DNA from: an uncultured Lachnospiraceae bacterium
GTDB lineage: Bacteria > Bacillota > Clostridia > Lachnospirales > Lachnospiraceae
Reading direction: 5' to 3'
DNA length: 44,385 bases
Assembly (NCBI GenBank): GCA_947629545.1
Contig: CANREE010000014.1
Location: 1-44,385 of the forward strand
Position numbers and translations under genes: made by a program. Positions within the stretch are counted from its first letter, which is position 1; each line of letters opens with the position of its first letter. A model generated the notes under the pieces. The model was not told the DNA's origin and ran no database searches. It worked only from the letters and a program-made list of their open reading frames with translations. Shown here piece after piece: positions 1 through 7,803 of the stretch.

Positions 1-78
1 ATCATGATGGGCGCGCCCTCCGCGGTGGAGCAGAAGCAGCTGGACGAGCTGCATATCGCGGTTACGGCGGAAGAATAG
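1..78 (+). CDS. 3' end of an unidentified protein
   Basis: An open frame enters from the left edge and ends at a TAG at 76-78. The last 25 codons read as an ordinary Glu/Ala-rich protein end (finishing HIAVTAEE). Too little is present to name a family. Codon use matches the neighbours, so it is probably the true end of an upstream gene. Confidence 0.5.
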   Translation: MMMGAPSAVEQKQLDELHIAVTAEE

Positions 79-97
79 CGGAAGCGGCAAGAGGTCG

Positions 98-109
98 GCC
101 GCTTGCGGC
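98..109 (+). other. short hairpin with CTTG loop
   Basis: GCCG-CTTG-CGGC forms a perfect 4-bp stem on a CTTG loop 20 bases after the stop of the partial gene. It has no T-run, so it is not a normal terminator. The same G(CTTG)C loop recurs in the leaders before 2041 and 4083. The rest of 79-274 shows nothing clear apart from the ribosome site of the next gene. Confidence 0.4.
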
Positions 110-274
110 AAGCGTGGGGCTTATTCGCTGGAAGGCTCGCTCCGTATGCGGGTGGCCGGTGCAGGACAGATAATGCACAGTGGTATTGAATAGGAACATA
201 AATCAGCCTCCTTCGGCATAAGTATCAGGTAGACATGACAGGCCTGCCTGAAGCGGCGCGAAGGAGGTTTTTCT

Positions 275-1732
275 ATGGATTCCGATAAGAAGCCTAAGCT
301 TATACATCTGGTGATCGCTCTTGAGTCGGTGGTTCTGCTGGCTTTTCTTCCGATGCTGACGCCCATCGGCAGCAGACTGACGATGAGTGAAAATGTGAAG
401 TCAGTGGAAAATGGAGAGACCGGGAACGGAGAAGCGGAGAATAAAGAAGAGGGGAACGGAGAAGCTGAGAAGCAGGAGAAAACCGATAGCGGAAATGCAG
501 AGGAAACGAAAAGTGCGGGAATAGAAGAAAAAGGCAGTTTCCTCAGCAGATTGTTTGGAAAAGGAAAAGCCGGGAAATCTGAGAACAACGGACAGGACGA
601 CGGGGATCTGAACGGGCAAAACGGATCAGGACAGCCACAGGAAGATTCAGAGGATGATCAGACTGACTGGGGCAGTTCTGGTCAGGGAAGTACGACCGAC
701 ACCGCTGACGGTCAGCAGAAACCTGCGGAGAAAGATTACATTAAATGGGTCGATTTTGATATTCCCGCCGAGGCGCTTAAGAAGGCGTTCCGATGTGACA
801 TCGACACTTATCTGAAGGACATCCATCTGAACTGGATCGAGATTCTGGCATATCTGGGTTCATACTATGGCGGCGATTTCTCACGTTATAAAGAGGCGGA
901 TTTAACTGCCGTGACAGCGCGGCTTCTGGACGGGGAGAAAATGACGGATATTGCGGCGAATATGGAATATTATCCGTATTATCTGGAGGCCTATACGGCA
1001 GTGCTGGGCGGCATGGTTGGGGAGTATCAGGTGGAGATTCCGGGTTCTCAGGCGCCGGATTTTGCGTTGCCGAAGGACGAAAAAGGCAATCCGGTTCCCA
1101 CCGAGGACAATGTTTGGGTCACCAAATACGGCCTGAAGGCATTTTCTCCGATTGCGAAGAATTATCCGTACACGGATTACGATGATTTCGGGGATTCCCG
1201 CGAGTATGGTTTTCATCGTGTCCACCTGGGCCACGATCTGATGGGGCAGGCAGGGACGCCGGTGATTGCGGTGGAATCCGGCCGTGTGGAAGCCATGGGC
1301 TGGAACCGCTACGGCGGCTGGCGGCTCGGCATCCGGAGTCTGGACGGACGGCGGTACTACTACTACGCGCATTTGCGAAAAAATTATCCTTATCACAAGT
1401 CGCTTAAGGAAGGCAGTATCGTTCAGGCCGGGGACGTGATCGGATATCTCGGGCGAACCGGCTACAGCAATACGGAGAACACGAACAATATCGAGGAGCC
1501 GCATCTTCATTTCGGTATCCAGCTGATCTTTGATGAATCCCAGAAGGACAGCGACCATGAGATCTGGATCGACTGCTATGAACTGATCAAATTTCTCTCG
1601 ATCAACCGGGCCGAGACGGTGAAGGACGAATCCACGAAGGAATACTACCGCGTTTATCAGATGCAGGATCCGGCGATTCCCGGCGGCGCGGCCGAGCAGC
1701 GGATACCGGAGCAGGCCGGCACATCGTCGTGA
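275..1732 (+). CDS. M23-family (LytM-like) membrane-anchored peptidase
   Basis: This is a 485-residue protein predicted to act on peptidoglycan outside the membrane. Residues about 8-30 form one hydrophobic segment (uncleaved signal or anchor). It is followed by about 120 residues of Glu/Gly/Asn/Lys/Gln-rich low-complexity linker, then a globular region. The C-terminal LytM/M23 domain (about residues 300-420) carries the zinc-ligand motifs HLGHDLMG and HLHFGI, so the core ligands appear intact. The ATG at 275 is set by AAGGAGG at 261-267. Family members cleave peptide crosslinks or serve as inactive scaffolds; the intact motifs favour an active enzyme. The substrate bond is not predictable. 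It stands alone, with a 308-base gap before fbp. Confidence 0.85.
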   Translation: MDSDKKPKLIHLVIALESVVLLAFLPMLTPIGSRLTMSENVKSVENGETGNGEAENKEEGNGEAEKQEKTDSGNAEETKSAGIEEKGSFLSRLFGKGKAGKSENNGQDDGDLNGQNGSGQPQEDSEDDQTDWGSSGQGSTTDTADGQQKPAEKDYIKWVDFDIPAEALKKAFRCDIDTYLKDIHLNWIEILAYLGSYYGGDFSRYKEADLTAVTARLLDGEKMTDIAANMEYYPYYLEAYTAVLGGMVGEYQVEIPGSQAPDFALPKDEKGNPVPTEDNVWVTKYGLKAFSPIAKNYPYTDYDDFGDSREYGFHRVHLGHDLMGQAGTPVIAVESGRVEAMGWNRYGGWRLGIRSLDGRRYYYYAHLRKNYPYHKSLKEGSIVQAGDVIGYLGRTGYSNTENTNNIEEPHLHFGIQLIFDESQKDSDHEIWIDCYELIKFLSINRAETVKDESTKEYYRVYQMQDPAIPGGAAEQRIPEQAGTSS

Positions 1733-1875
1733 AAGCCGGTACTGTGCCTGACTGTGAGAGCATATAGCTGGCTTGAATCACAGCCGCATGCTGCGGTTGC
1801 TCATGACAGAGACGGGGACCAGCCGGGACGGGAACCTGACCGGGACATGCGACTCATGTATACATTTGCGCAATC

Positions 1876-2040
1876 TTTCCATTTTCCCTTAATTATGGTA
1901 TAATAACGAGGAAAGCGCCGATGACGCTTGCGTCAATCGGCGTTTGACGAGTATCTCCATCGAGACGTCAGTCGAGATGGCATACTGAAAATGATGATAG
2001 TATCATTTTCCGTTTACGCACATATTGGGGGATTTGTAAC
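1876..2040 (+). promoter_or_regulatory. fbp promoter and structured leader
   Basis: An extended -10 (TGG-TATAAT, TATAAT at 1899-1904) has a weak -35 (TTTCCA, 1876-1881) 17 bases upstream. The leader then holds an 11-bp stem with one bulge on a CTTG loop (1916-1942), an imperfect inverted repeat around 1952-1980, and a perfect 9-bp stem GAAAATGAT/ATCATTTTC (1987-2010). A GGGGGA ribosome site (2026-2031) follows. There is no T-run, so this is not an obvious terminator. The upstream part 1733-1875 holds only a short CCGCATGCTGCGG palindrome. Confidence 0.6.
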
Positions 2041-3978
2041 ATGCGCGATTTGGCATATCTGAAGCTTCTGGCCCGTGAGTATCCGACGATCCGGGCTGCG
2101 GCCAGCGAGATCATTAATCTGACGGCCATCGGCGGACTGCCGAAAGGCACCGAGTATTTCTTCAGCGACCTGCACGGCGAGCATGAGGCGTTCATCCATC
2201 TCCTGCGGTCTTCCTCCGGCATCATCCGGGAGAAGATCAAGGAGACCTTCGGCTATGTGATCCCGGAGGAAGATCAGGACGAACTGGCCAATTTGATCTA
2301 TTATCCGAAGAAGGAGCTGGGCCGCATGGAGCGGGAGGGCCGGGCCGGCGACGACTGGAAGCGGATCACGATCTACCGTCTGGTTCAGATCAGCAAGGAA
2401 GTTTCCTCCAAATACACCCGTTCCAAGGTCCGCAAGAGCATGCCGGCAGATTTTGCCTATGTGATCGACGAGCTGCTCCATGTGGATTATAACGACGACA
2501 ATAAGAAGGTCTATTACAGCGAGATTGTCCGCTCCATCATTGACAATGATATCGCCGGTCAGTTCATTTGTGCCCTCTGCGAACTGATCCAGAAGCTGAC
2601 CATCGACCGTCTCCATATCATCGGCGATATCTTCGACCGCGGCCCCAGGGCAGATCTGATCATGGAGGAGCTGATGCATTTTCACGATGTGGATATCCAG
2701 TGGGGCAACCACGATATCTCCTGGATGGGCGCGGCCACCGGCAATCTGGCCTGTATCTGCAATGTGCTGCGCATCGCGATCAGCTATAACAGCTTCGACG
2801 TGCTGGAGGACGGTTACGGCATCAACCTGCGGCCGCTGTCGATGTTTGCGGCGGCGGTTTACCGGGACGATCCCTGCAGGCGGTTCTCGCCCCACATCCT
2901 GGACGAGAATATTTACGATGCCGTGGATCCCGGTCTGGCGGCCAAGATGCACAAGGCCATCGCCGTCATCCAGTTCAAGGTGGAGGGGCAGATCATAAAG
3001 CGCCATCCGGAGTATAAGATGGACAACCGCTGCCTTCTGGAGAAGATTGATTTTGAAAATGGTACCGTATGCGTTGACGGTGTTGCCTATCCGATGCTGG
3101 ATATGCGTTTTCCGACGATTAATCCGGCTGACCCGCTGGCCCTGTCGCCGGAGGAGGAGGAACTTCTGCATACGCTGGCCCTGTTTTTCCGTCACAGTGC
3201 GCTTTTGCATAAGCATGTGAAATTCCTCTATACCCATGGCTCCATGTATAAGTGCTATAACAATAATCTCCTTTATCACGGCTGTATTCCCATGCGGGAG
3301 GACGGCAGCTTCGAGGAGATGACATTTGGCGGGCAGACCTATTCAGGCCGGGCGATGATGGACGCACTGGATCAGATCGTGCAGAACGCGTATTTCTATC
3401 CGGAGAACCATCCGGCCAAGGAGGCGTTCCGGGACTTCATGTGGTACCTCTGGTGCGGTGCCAAGTCCCCAGTCTACGGCAAGGACAAGATGACTACGTT
3501 TGAGAATTATTTTGTGGAAGAGAAATCGACGCACAAGGAGACGTACAACATATACTATCAGTTGAGTGTGAAGGAAGAATACTGTGATAAGATCCTGACG
3601 GAGTTCGGTCTGCCTGCGAAGGGCGGCCATATCATCAACGGCCATGTGCCGGTGAAGATCAAGGACGGAGAGACGCCTATCAAAGCGGGCGGCAAGCTCT
3701 ATATCATCGACGGCGGCCTGTCCAAGGCCTACCAGAGCAAGACCGGCATCGCCGGCTACACATTGATTTATAACTCCCGCCATCTGGCCCTTGCGGAGCA
3801 CAAGCCGTTCCGCCCCGGGGAGAAGAGCACGCCGAAGGTGACGATCGTGGAGAAGATGAAGAGCCGCGTCATGGTGGGCGACACGGATCTGGGCGTGGAA
3901 CTGCGGGAGAAGATCAGCGATCTGAAGGAGCTTCTGGCCGCGTACCGGGAAGGCACGATCAAGGAGACGGTACAGTAG
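2041..3978 (+). CDS. fbp: fructose-1,6-bisphosphatase class 3
   Basis: The 645-residue protein hydrolyses fructose 1,6-bisphosphate to fructose 6-phosphate in gluconeogenesis, in the cytosol. Length and N-terminus match the Firmicute class 3 family, which belongs to the calcineurin-like metallophosphatases. Metal-binding motifs are visible in order: SDLHGE (about residue 42), GDIFDRGPRAD (about 198) and WGNHD (about 220), with later family signatures such as THGSMY and NGHVPVK. The start follows GGGGGA by 9 bases. The gene is monocistronic behind its own promoter and long leader. No defects were seen. Identification is firm. Confidence 0.96.
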   Translation: MRDLAYLKLLAREYPTIRAAASEIINLTAIGGLPKGTEYFFSDLHGEHEAFIHLLRSSSGIIREKIKETFGYVIPEEDQDELANLIYYPKKELGRMEREGRAGDDWKRITIYRLVQISKEVSSKYTRSKVRKSMPADFAYVIDELLHVDYNDDNKKVYYSEIVRSIIDNDIAGQFICALCELIQKLTIDRLHIIGDIFDRGPRADLIMEELMHFHDVDIQWGNHDISWMGAATGNLACICNVLRIAISYNSFDVLEDGYGINLRPLSMFAAAVYRDDPCRRFSPHILDENIYDAVDPGLAAKMHKAIAVIQFKVEGQIIKRHPEYKMDNRCLLEKIDFENGTVCVDGVAYPMLDMRFPTINPADPLALSPEEEELLHTLALFFRHSALLHKHVKFLYTHGSMYKCYNNNLLYHGCIPMREDGSFEEMTFGGQTYSGRAMMDALDQIVQNAYFYPENHPAKEAFRDFMWYLWCGAKSPVYGKDKMTTFENYFVEEKSTHKETYNIYYQLSVKEEYCDKILTEFGLPAKGGHIINGHVPVKIKDGETPIKAGGKLYIIDGGLSKAYQSKTGIAGYTLIYNSRHLALAEHKPFRPGEKSTPKVTIVEKMKSRVMVGDTDLGVELREKISDLKELLAAYREGTIKETVQ

Positions 3979-3996
3979 CCCCGGCGGCGCTGCCGC

Positions 3997-4051
3997 TTTA
4001 CGTTTGGGCGGATATGTGATAGAATAGTGTAACACAGATGGCGCTTGCGCC
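3997..4051 (+). promoter_or_regulatory. promoter and 5' CTTG hairpin
   Basis: TTTACG (3997-4002), a 17-base spacer and an extended -10 TGA-TAGAAT (4020-4025) form a promoter. GGCG-CTTG-CGCC (4040-4051) would sit at about +8 of the transcript. The core resembles the fbp leader hairpin: GATGRCGCTTGCGYC fits both. Confidence 0.55.
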
Positions 4052-4082
4052 GTGAATTTATTTTCAGATAAAGGAGTTACGG

Positions 4083-4610
4083 ATGAACAAAGAAGAATTC
4101 CTTCAGTCCCTGCGCCGCGACCTGTCCGGCGATGTGCCGCAGAATGTACTGGAAGAGAATGTGCAGTATTATCGCGAATATATCGACGGGGAGGTTGCCA
4201 AAGGCCGTTCCGAAGAGGAAGTGGTTGAAGAACTGGGGACGCCCCGGCTGATCGCCAAGAACATTGAAGACACCACGGAGCTGGATGAGGAGGAGGCCGG
4301 CGGACAGCGCTACACCGACCGGGGATACGGAGACACCTATTCCGGCGGAAGTTCCTACGGGGATTCGGGCAGCGGCTATGACAACCGCGGCTACAGCGGT
4401 CAGGGAAGCAGCCGCGGGAACGGTTCCTTCCATCTGTTTGACATGAGCAAATGGTACGGCAAGCTTCTGGTATTTCTGATTGTATTTGCCGTGATCTATG
4501 TGGTATTTATGATTATTGGCGGGATTTTCTCGCTGCTGGCTCCGTTTTTGGGGCCGATTCTGGTCATCTGGCTGATCGTCTCGATTATCCGCGGTTCCGG
4601 CCGGCGGTGA
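4083..4610 (+). CDS. HAAS/DUF1700-like domain membrane protein
   Basis: A 175-residue protein. Residues 1-65 match the HAAS-type helical domain (as in DUF1700): short alternating helices, an acidic YYREYIDGE stretch, and an EEEVVEELGTP turn followed by IAKNI. Residues about 70-120 are a Gly/Ser/Tyr linker. Residues about 125-172 form one long or two short transmembrane segments ending in basic residues. Family members usually sit beside a PadR-type regulator and membrane-stress genes; no such partner is present here. AAGGAG (4071-4076) precedes the ATG. The function is unknown; a membrane-associated regulatory role is a family-level guess. Confidence 0.75.
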   Translation: MNKEEFLQSLRRDLSGDVPQNVLEENVQYYREYIDGEVAKGRSEEEVVEELGTPRLIAKNIEDTTELDEEEAGGQRYTDRGYGDTYSGGSSYGDSGSGYDNRGYSGQGSSRGNGSFHLFDMSKWYGKLLVFLIVFAVIYVVFMIIGGIFSLLAPFLGPILVIWLIVSIIRGSGRR

Positions 4611-4662
4611 CGGGGCCGTGGCGTCGGCATTGTTGGCGGGTTGCCGGAAGATACGACATGGG

Positions 4663-4699
4663 AACACCGAACAGTTCTTGAACTGTTCGGTGTTTTTTT
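4663..4699 (+). terminator. strong intrinsic terminator
   Basis: A perfect 14-bp stem (AACACCGAACAGTT, 4663-4676, with its complement at 4681-4694) on a 4-base CTTG loop is followed by a T-run to 4699. It ends the 4083 transcript. Confidence 0.95.
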
Positions 4700-4710
4700 A
4701 ACTTTTCTTA

Positions 4711-4739
4711 TTGACAAAGTAACAAAAAAGAAATATAAT
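4711..4739 (+). promoter_or_regulatory. consensus promoter of the NlpC/P60 pair
   Basis: TTGACA (4711-4716), 17 bases, TATAAT (4734-4739): a perfect sigma-A match. A 10-base palindrome ACAAATTTGT (4754-4763) lies at about +15 and could be an operator, which is inference. Confidence 0.9.
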
Positions 4740-4795
4740 CATTTTAAGATGTAACAAATTTGTAACAGATTTGCCGGAGATTGGAAACGATTTTA

Positions 4796-5497
4796 ATGAA
4801 ATGGAAATTATTTGCCGGAATTCTGCTTTTTGCCGGTTTATCCGCGGCTGTTCCCGGAGGAATCGGACGGGCTGAGGCTGCGGGATACGCGGGAGCCATC
4901 GGAGTAGAGACCAGTTCTTCCTATAAGCTGAAGGCGGAGGCGCCGGTGATAAGCGTTTACAGTGAATCAAATATTTTTTCCGAAAAAGCGGCGGAAGTAT
5001 GCAGCGGTCAGGTGTACGATGTGATGTCTTATGACGACGGCTGGGCGGAGATCGCGACGGACTCAGGTGTGGGTTATGTGAGGCTTTCGGATGGTGCGGT
5101 TCTTGTAGAAGTCGTGCAGGAGAAAGTGAATGAGGAGGCCGTTCTGCGGGGGAAGGTCGTAGATTATGCGCTTCAGTTTGTCGGCGGAAGATATGTATGG
5201 GGCGGTTCTGATCCGCATACCGGAGCGGACTGCTCCGGATTTACTTCCTATGTGATGCGTCATGCGGCGGGTGTCAGCTTAAGCCACAGTTCCAGTGCCC
5301 AGGCCGGTGAAGGCCGGAAGGTGAAGGATCCGAAGCCCGGGGATTTGATCTTTTACAGTAAGAACGGCAGGATCAATCATGTGGCGATTTACATAGGCAA
5401 CGGACAGATTGTCCACGCGTCTTCTGAGAAAACCGGAATCAAAGTATCCCTGTGGAACAAACGCACACCGGTGAAGATCGTTGACGTGCTTTCCTGA
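4796..5497 (+). CDS. secreted SH3/NlpC-P60 cell-wall hydrolase, copy 1
   Basis: This is a predicted gamma-D-glutamyl peptidoglycan endopeptidase acting outside the cell. It starts with a Sec signal peptide (MKWK, hydrophobic core, cut after about AEAA). A bacterial SH3-like region follows (about residues 30-105), then an NlpC/P60 domain (about 120-233). The catalytic Cys lies in GADCSGF, the His in NHVAIYIG, and a third polar site near IVHASS. ATG 4796 is chosen over an upstream in-frame TTG at 4781 because the TTG directly abuts the GGAGA site, while GGAAA lies 9 bases before 4796. A close paralogue begins 78 bases downstream, so the two are probably co-transcribed. Confidence 0.9.
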   Translation: MKWKLFAGILLFAGLSAAVPGGIGRAEAAGYAGAIGVETSSSYKLKAEAPVISVYSESNIFSEKAAEVCSGQVYDVMSYDDGWAEIATDSGVGYVRLSDGAVLVEVVQEKVNEEAVLRGKVVDYALQFVGGRYVWGGSDPHTGADCSGFTSYVMRHAAGVSLSHSSSAQAGEGRKVKDPKPGDLIFYSKNGRINHVAIYIGNGQIVHASSEKTGIKVSLWNKRTPVKIVDVLS

Positions 5498-5575
5498 GGC
5501 AGACGGAAGAAGCGTCGGTATATACAGACGAACAGTCTGCAGGATGAGAATAATGAAAGAACAGAGGACGGAAGG

Positions 5576-6322
5576 ATGAAGGATTTCAAAGCATTCTATA
5601 GGATTGGTATTGCGGTATGCGGACTGGTTATGGCGTTTTCCGATCCGTTACGGACGGAAGCGGCTACCTATGATCAGTTGTGCGGACCGCTTATGTCCGG
5701 GTATGTCGCTTATGTTTCGTCGGGAAGTGCGGATATCTATGCGGCGATGGACTCCTGGGATATTTTAAGGACTGCGGCTGCCGGTGAGAGTTTTGCGATA
5801 ACCGGGACGGAAGGTGACGGATGGATGGAGATAAGCGTCGGCGACGGCGTCGGTTATGTATCTGACCATCAGGTGGTGATCTACAGTCCGTCAGAGTGGG
5901 AGGCTGCGCAGCAGGAGGCGGCATTTCAGGCACAGGAGCAGTCTGTGAACACAGATGCGTTGCGGCAGCAGGTTGTAAATTATGCGCTCCAGTTTGTAGG
6001 ATGCCGGTATGTATATGGCGGCACGGATCCTCATTCAGGCGTAGACTGTTCCGGATTCACCCGCTACGTCATGCAGAATGCGGCCGGGATTTATCTGGAT
6101 AGGACGTCCGCTTCACAGGCCTGTCAGGGAGTTTCGGTGGGGGCGGAACAGATTCGGCCTGGGGATCTGGTCTTCTACGGTCAGGGCGGACGGGTAAATC
6201 ATGTGGCGATTTATATCGGTAATGGGCAGATCGTGCATGCTTCCACGGAGAAGACCGGCGTTAAGATTTCTAATTGGACATACCGTACACCCCTTCGGAT
6301 CGCCCGCTTTCTGGGAAACTGA
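5576..6322 (+). CDS. secreted SH3/NlpC-P60 cell-wall hydrolase, copy 2
   Basis: This 248-residue paralogue of the preceding gene has the same order: signal peptide (hydrophobic core then RTEAA), SH3-like region with the phrase GDGVGYVS, a Gln-rich linker, and an NlpC/P60 domain. Catalytic motifs VDCSGF, NHVAIYIG and IVHAST are intact. AGAGGA (5563-5568) sets the ATG. Relative to copy 1 the linker is longer and Gln/Ala-rich, while the catalytic domains are very similar, consistent with a tandem duplication. The role is peptidoglycan remodelling; a growth or sporulation role cannot be told from sequence. Confidence 0.9.
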   Translation: MKDFKAFYRIGIAVCGLVMAFSDPLRTEAATYDQLCGPLMSGYVAYVSSGSADIYAAMDSWDILRTAAAGESFAITGTEGDGWMEISVGDGVGYVSDHQVVIYSPSEWEAAQQEAAFQAQEQSVNTDALRQQVVNYALQFVGCRYVYGGTDPHSGVDCSGFTRYVMQNAAGIYLDRTSASQACQGVSVGAEQIRPGDLVFYGQGGRVNHVAIYIGNGQIVHASTEKTGVKISNWTYRTPLRIARFLGN

Positions 6323-6345
6323 TAATCATTTTTACAGAATAAGGC

Positions 6346-6374
6346 GTATATATTTTAATTCTTAAGCCATACTA
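6346..6374 (+). promoter_or_regulatory. sigma-G-like forespore promoter
   Basis: GTATA (6346-6350), 17 bases, CATACTA (6368-6374). The Bacillus sigma-G consensus is GHATR, about 18 bases, CATNHTA. The site lies 43 bases before the start of the small Asn/Gln-rich gene. The same CATACTA box occurs before the spoVA genes at 28162. Confidence 0.55.
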
Positions 6375-6416
6375 CCCCTGTAACAAATAACTTTTCATGT
6401 CAGGAGGTACCAGACA

Positions 6417-6584
6417 ATGGCAAAGAACAGCTACGATATGGACGAGTCCAGAAGCAGCCAGAACAACAATCAGAATAACGGTCAGAACGGCACAGGCAGC
6501 AGCCAGAGCAGCAATCAGAATAATAGCCAGAACGGCACAGGCAAGAACAGCAGCAAGAACTGCGGCGGCAATCATAACCGCTAA
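6417..6584 (+). CDS. small Asn/Gln/Ser-rich protein, putative forespore protein
   Basis: A 55-residue open frame with an excellent AGGAGG (6402-6407) nine bases before the ATG. After an N-terminus MAKNSYDMDE it is almost wholly Asn, Gln, Ser and Gly, with two imperfect copies of a unit ending QNGTG, and ends CGGNHNR. There is no membrane segment or signal. The sigma-G-like promoter upstream and terminator-like hairpin downstream suggest a single-gene forespore transcript. The composition and internal duplication recall the gamma-type small acid-soluble spore protein of Bacillus (SspE), but I see no sequence homology, so that is analogy only. It overlaps a longer unlikely frame, which would hide it from simple gene callers. 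Confidence 0.75.
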   Translation: MAKNSYDMDESRSSQNNNQNNGQNGTGSSQSSNQNNSQNGTGKNSSKNCGGNHNR

Positions 6585-6599
6585 GTTTCATTTGCAAGG

Positions 6600-6668
6600 G
6601 AGCTGCCGTAAGACGGGTTCCGTTGATATCTTTCGGGTATCGGGAACTGTCTTGCGGCAGCTCTTTCT
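6600..6668 (+). terminator. probable terminator with long arms
   Basis: GAGCTGCCG-AAGAC (from 6600) pairs imperfectly with GTCTTGCGGCAGCTC (ending 6662), extended inward by GTTCC/GGAAC. TTTCTGTATTT follows. The apex loop is about 20 bases. Confidence 0.6.
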
Positions 6669-6720
6669 GTATTTGACGTTGGACACGCATCGCCGTATTG
6701 CTGCATATATTAGAAGTAAA

Positions 6721-7068
6721 ATGTCGGACAGGTATGAAACAATGAGATATCCGATCATCAGTATGAGGGAATTGGAATATTGGATTTCAACGGAAAAGCA
6801 GATGTATTTGGTAGATCTGAGAGGGAGAGACGCTTATGAAAGAGGACATCTGAAAGGGGCGGTGAATATTCCGTTTGATGAATTGGAAGATCGGCTTGAG
6901 GAGCTGCCGGCGGGGATGCCGCTGGTATTTTACTGCGTCAGGGGAAGCCAGAGTATGCTGGTCTGCAACCATCTGTGTGACCGGGGTTATCAGGTGGTCA
7001 ACGCGGCGGGCGGACTGAACGCCTACCGGGGGCGTCATCTGGTCACAGGAAAACCGGTCGTTGGCTGA
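6721..7068 (+). CDS. rhodanese-like sulfurtransferase domain protein
   Basis: A single-domain rhodanese of about 115 residues. Signatures in order: VDLRGRDAYERGHLKGAVNIP, the active-site loop FYCVRGSQSM with the catalytic Cys, and the C-terminal AGGLNAY. It would transfer sulfane sulfur or act in thiol chemistry in the cytosol; the partner is unknown. The frame stays open upstream to 6397, but that part crosses the small Asn/Gln-rich gene in another frame and a terminator, so ATG 6721 or ATG 6742 is the real start. Neither has a strong ribosome site. Confidence 0.85.
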   Translation: MSDRYETMRYPIISMRELEYWISTEKQMYLVDLRGRDAYERGHLKGAVNIPFDELEDRLEELPAGMPLVFYCVRGSQSMLVCNHLCDRGYQVVNAAGGLNAYRGRHLVTGKPVVG

Positions 7069-7145
7069 ATCTTAAGTTGACAGAATGGATGCATGGCTAT
7101 AAAATATAGCCAGTTGAAGAGGATGTGACCCACGAGGTATGAATT

Positions 7146-7691
7146 ATGAAATATATGTTTGCGTCCGATATCCATGGATCTGCATACTATTGCAGGAAAT
7201 TGCTGGAGATTTTTGAATCTTCCGGGGCGGAAAGGCTGATTCTTCTGGGCGACCTGCTTTACCATGGCCCTCGCAATGCCTTGCCCGCAGAGTATGAGCC
7301 GAAGCAGGTGTTTGCGATGCTGAATACCTGCAGGGATAGGATCTGGGCTGTTCGCGGCAACTGCGATTCCGAGGTAGACCAGATGGTACTTCAGTTCCCG
7401 ATGATGGCGGACTATGCAGTGCTGGTGCTGAACGGCAGAACGTTTTATGCAACGCACGGACATATCTACAATGAGGAGAATCTTCCACCGCTGCAGCGGG
7501 GAGACGCACTGGTTTTTGGGCATATCCATCTGCCGCTGGCGAAGGCAGCGGCAGATAACTACTTTCTGAATCCTGGCTCGGCGGCATTGCCAAAGGACGG
7601 TAATCCGCACAGTTATGCGATGCTGGATGAAGAAGTGTTTACGATATATGATTTTGATGGATGTACCGTCGCGCAGATTCGTCTGGAATGA
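7146..7691 (+). CDS. yfcE: YfcE-type metallophosphodiesterase
   Basis: A 181-residue calcineurin-like phosphoesterase, close to the length of E. coli YfcE (about 184). The five metal motifs are present: ASDIHG, GDLLYHGP, RGNCD, THGH and FGHIH. Family enzymes hydrolyse phosphodiester bonds in vitro with Mn or similar metals; the physiological substrate is unknown. It opens a same-strand run with the RNA methyltransferase, the nucleotide pyrophosphatase and a second phosphoesterase. Confidence 0.9.
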   Translation: MKYMFASDIHGSAYYCRKLLEIFESSGAERLILLGDLLYHGPRNALPAEYEPKQVFAMLNTCRDRIWAVRGNCDSEVDQMVLQFPMMADYAVLVLNGRTFYATHGHIYNEENLPPLQRGDALVFGHIHLPLAKAAADNYFLNPGSAALPKDGNPHSYAMLDEEVFTIYDFDGCTVAQIRLE

Positions 7692-7803
7692 GCGGTGCGG
7701 CGTGCCGGAGAATGTCGCTGTGCAGCACTGGGGGGCTGTACTGGCTGTCTGAACGGTTGGCATATGCGGCTGGCGGTATGAGATAGAACAGAGAGGATTA
7801 TCA

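Noticed and set aside
2014-3279. 421-codon minus-strand frame opposite fbp
   Set aside because: Antisense to a firmly identified gene, composition of a shadow frame (Asp/His/Ile/Leu-rich without motifs) and no ribosome site.
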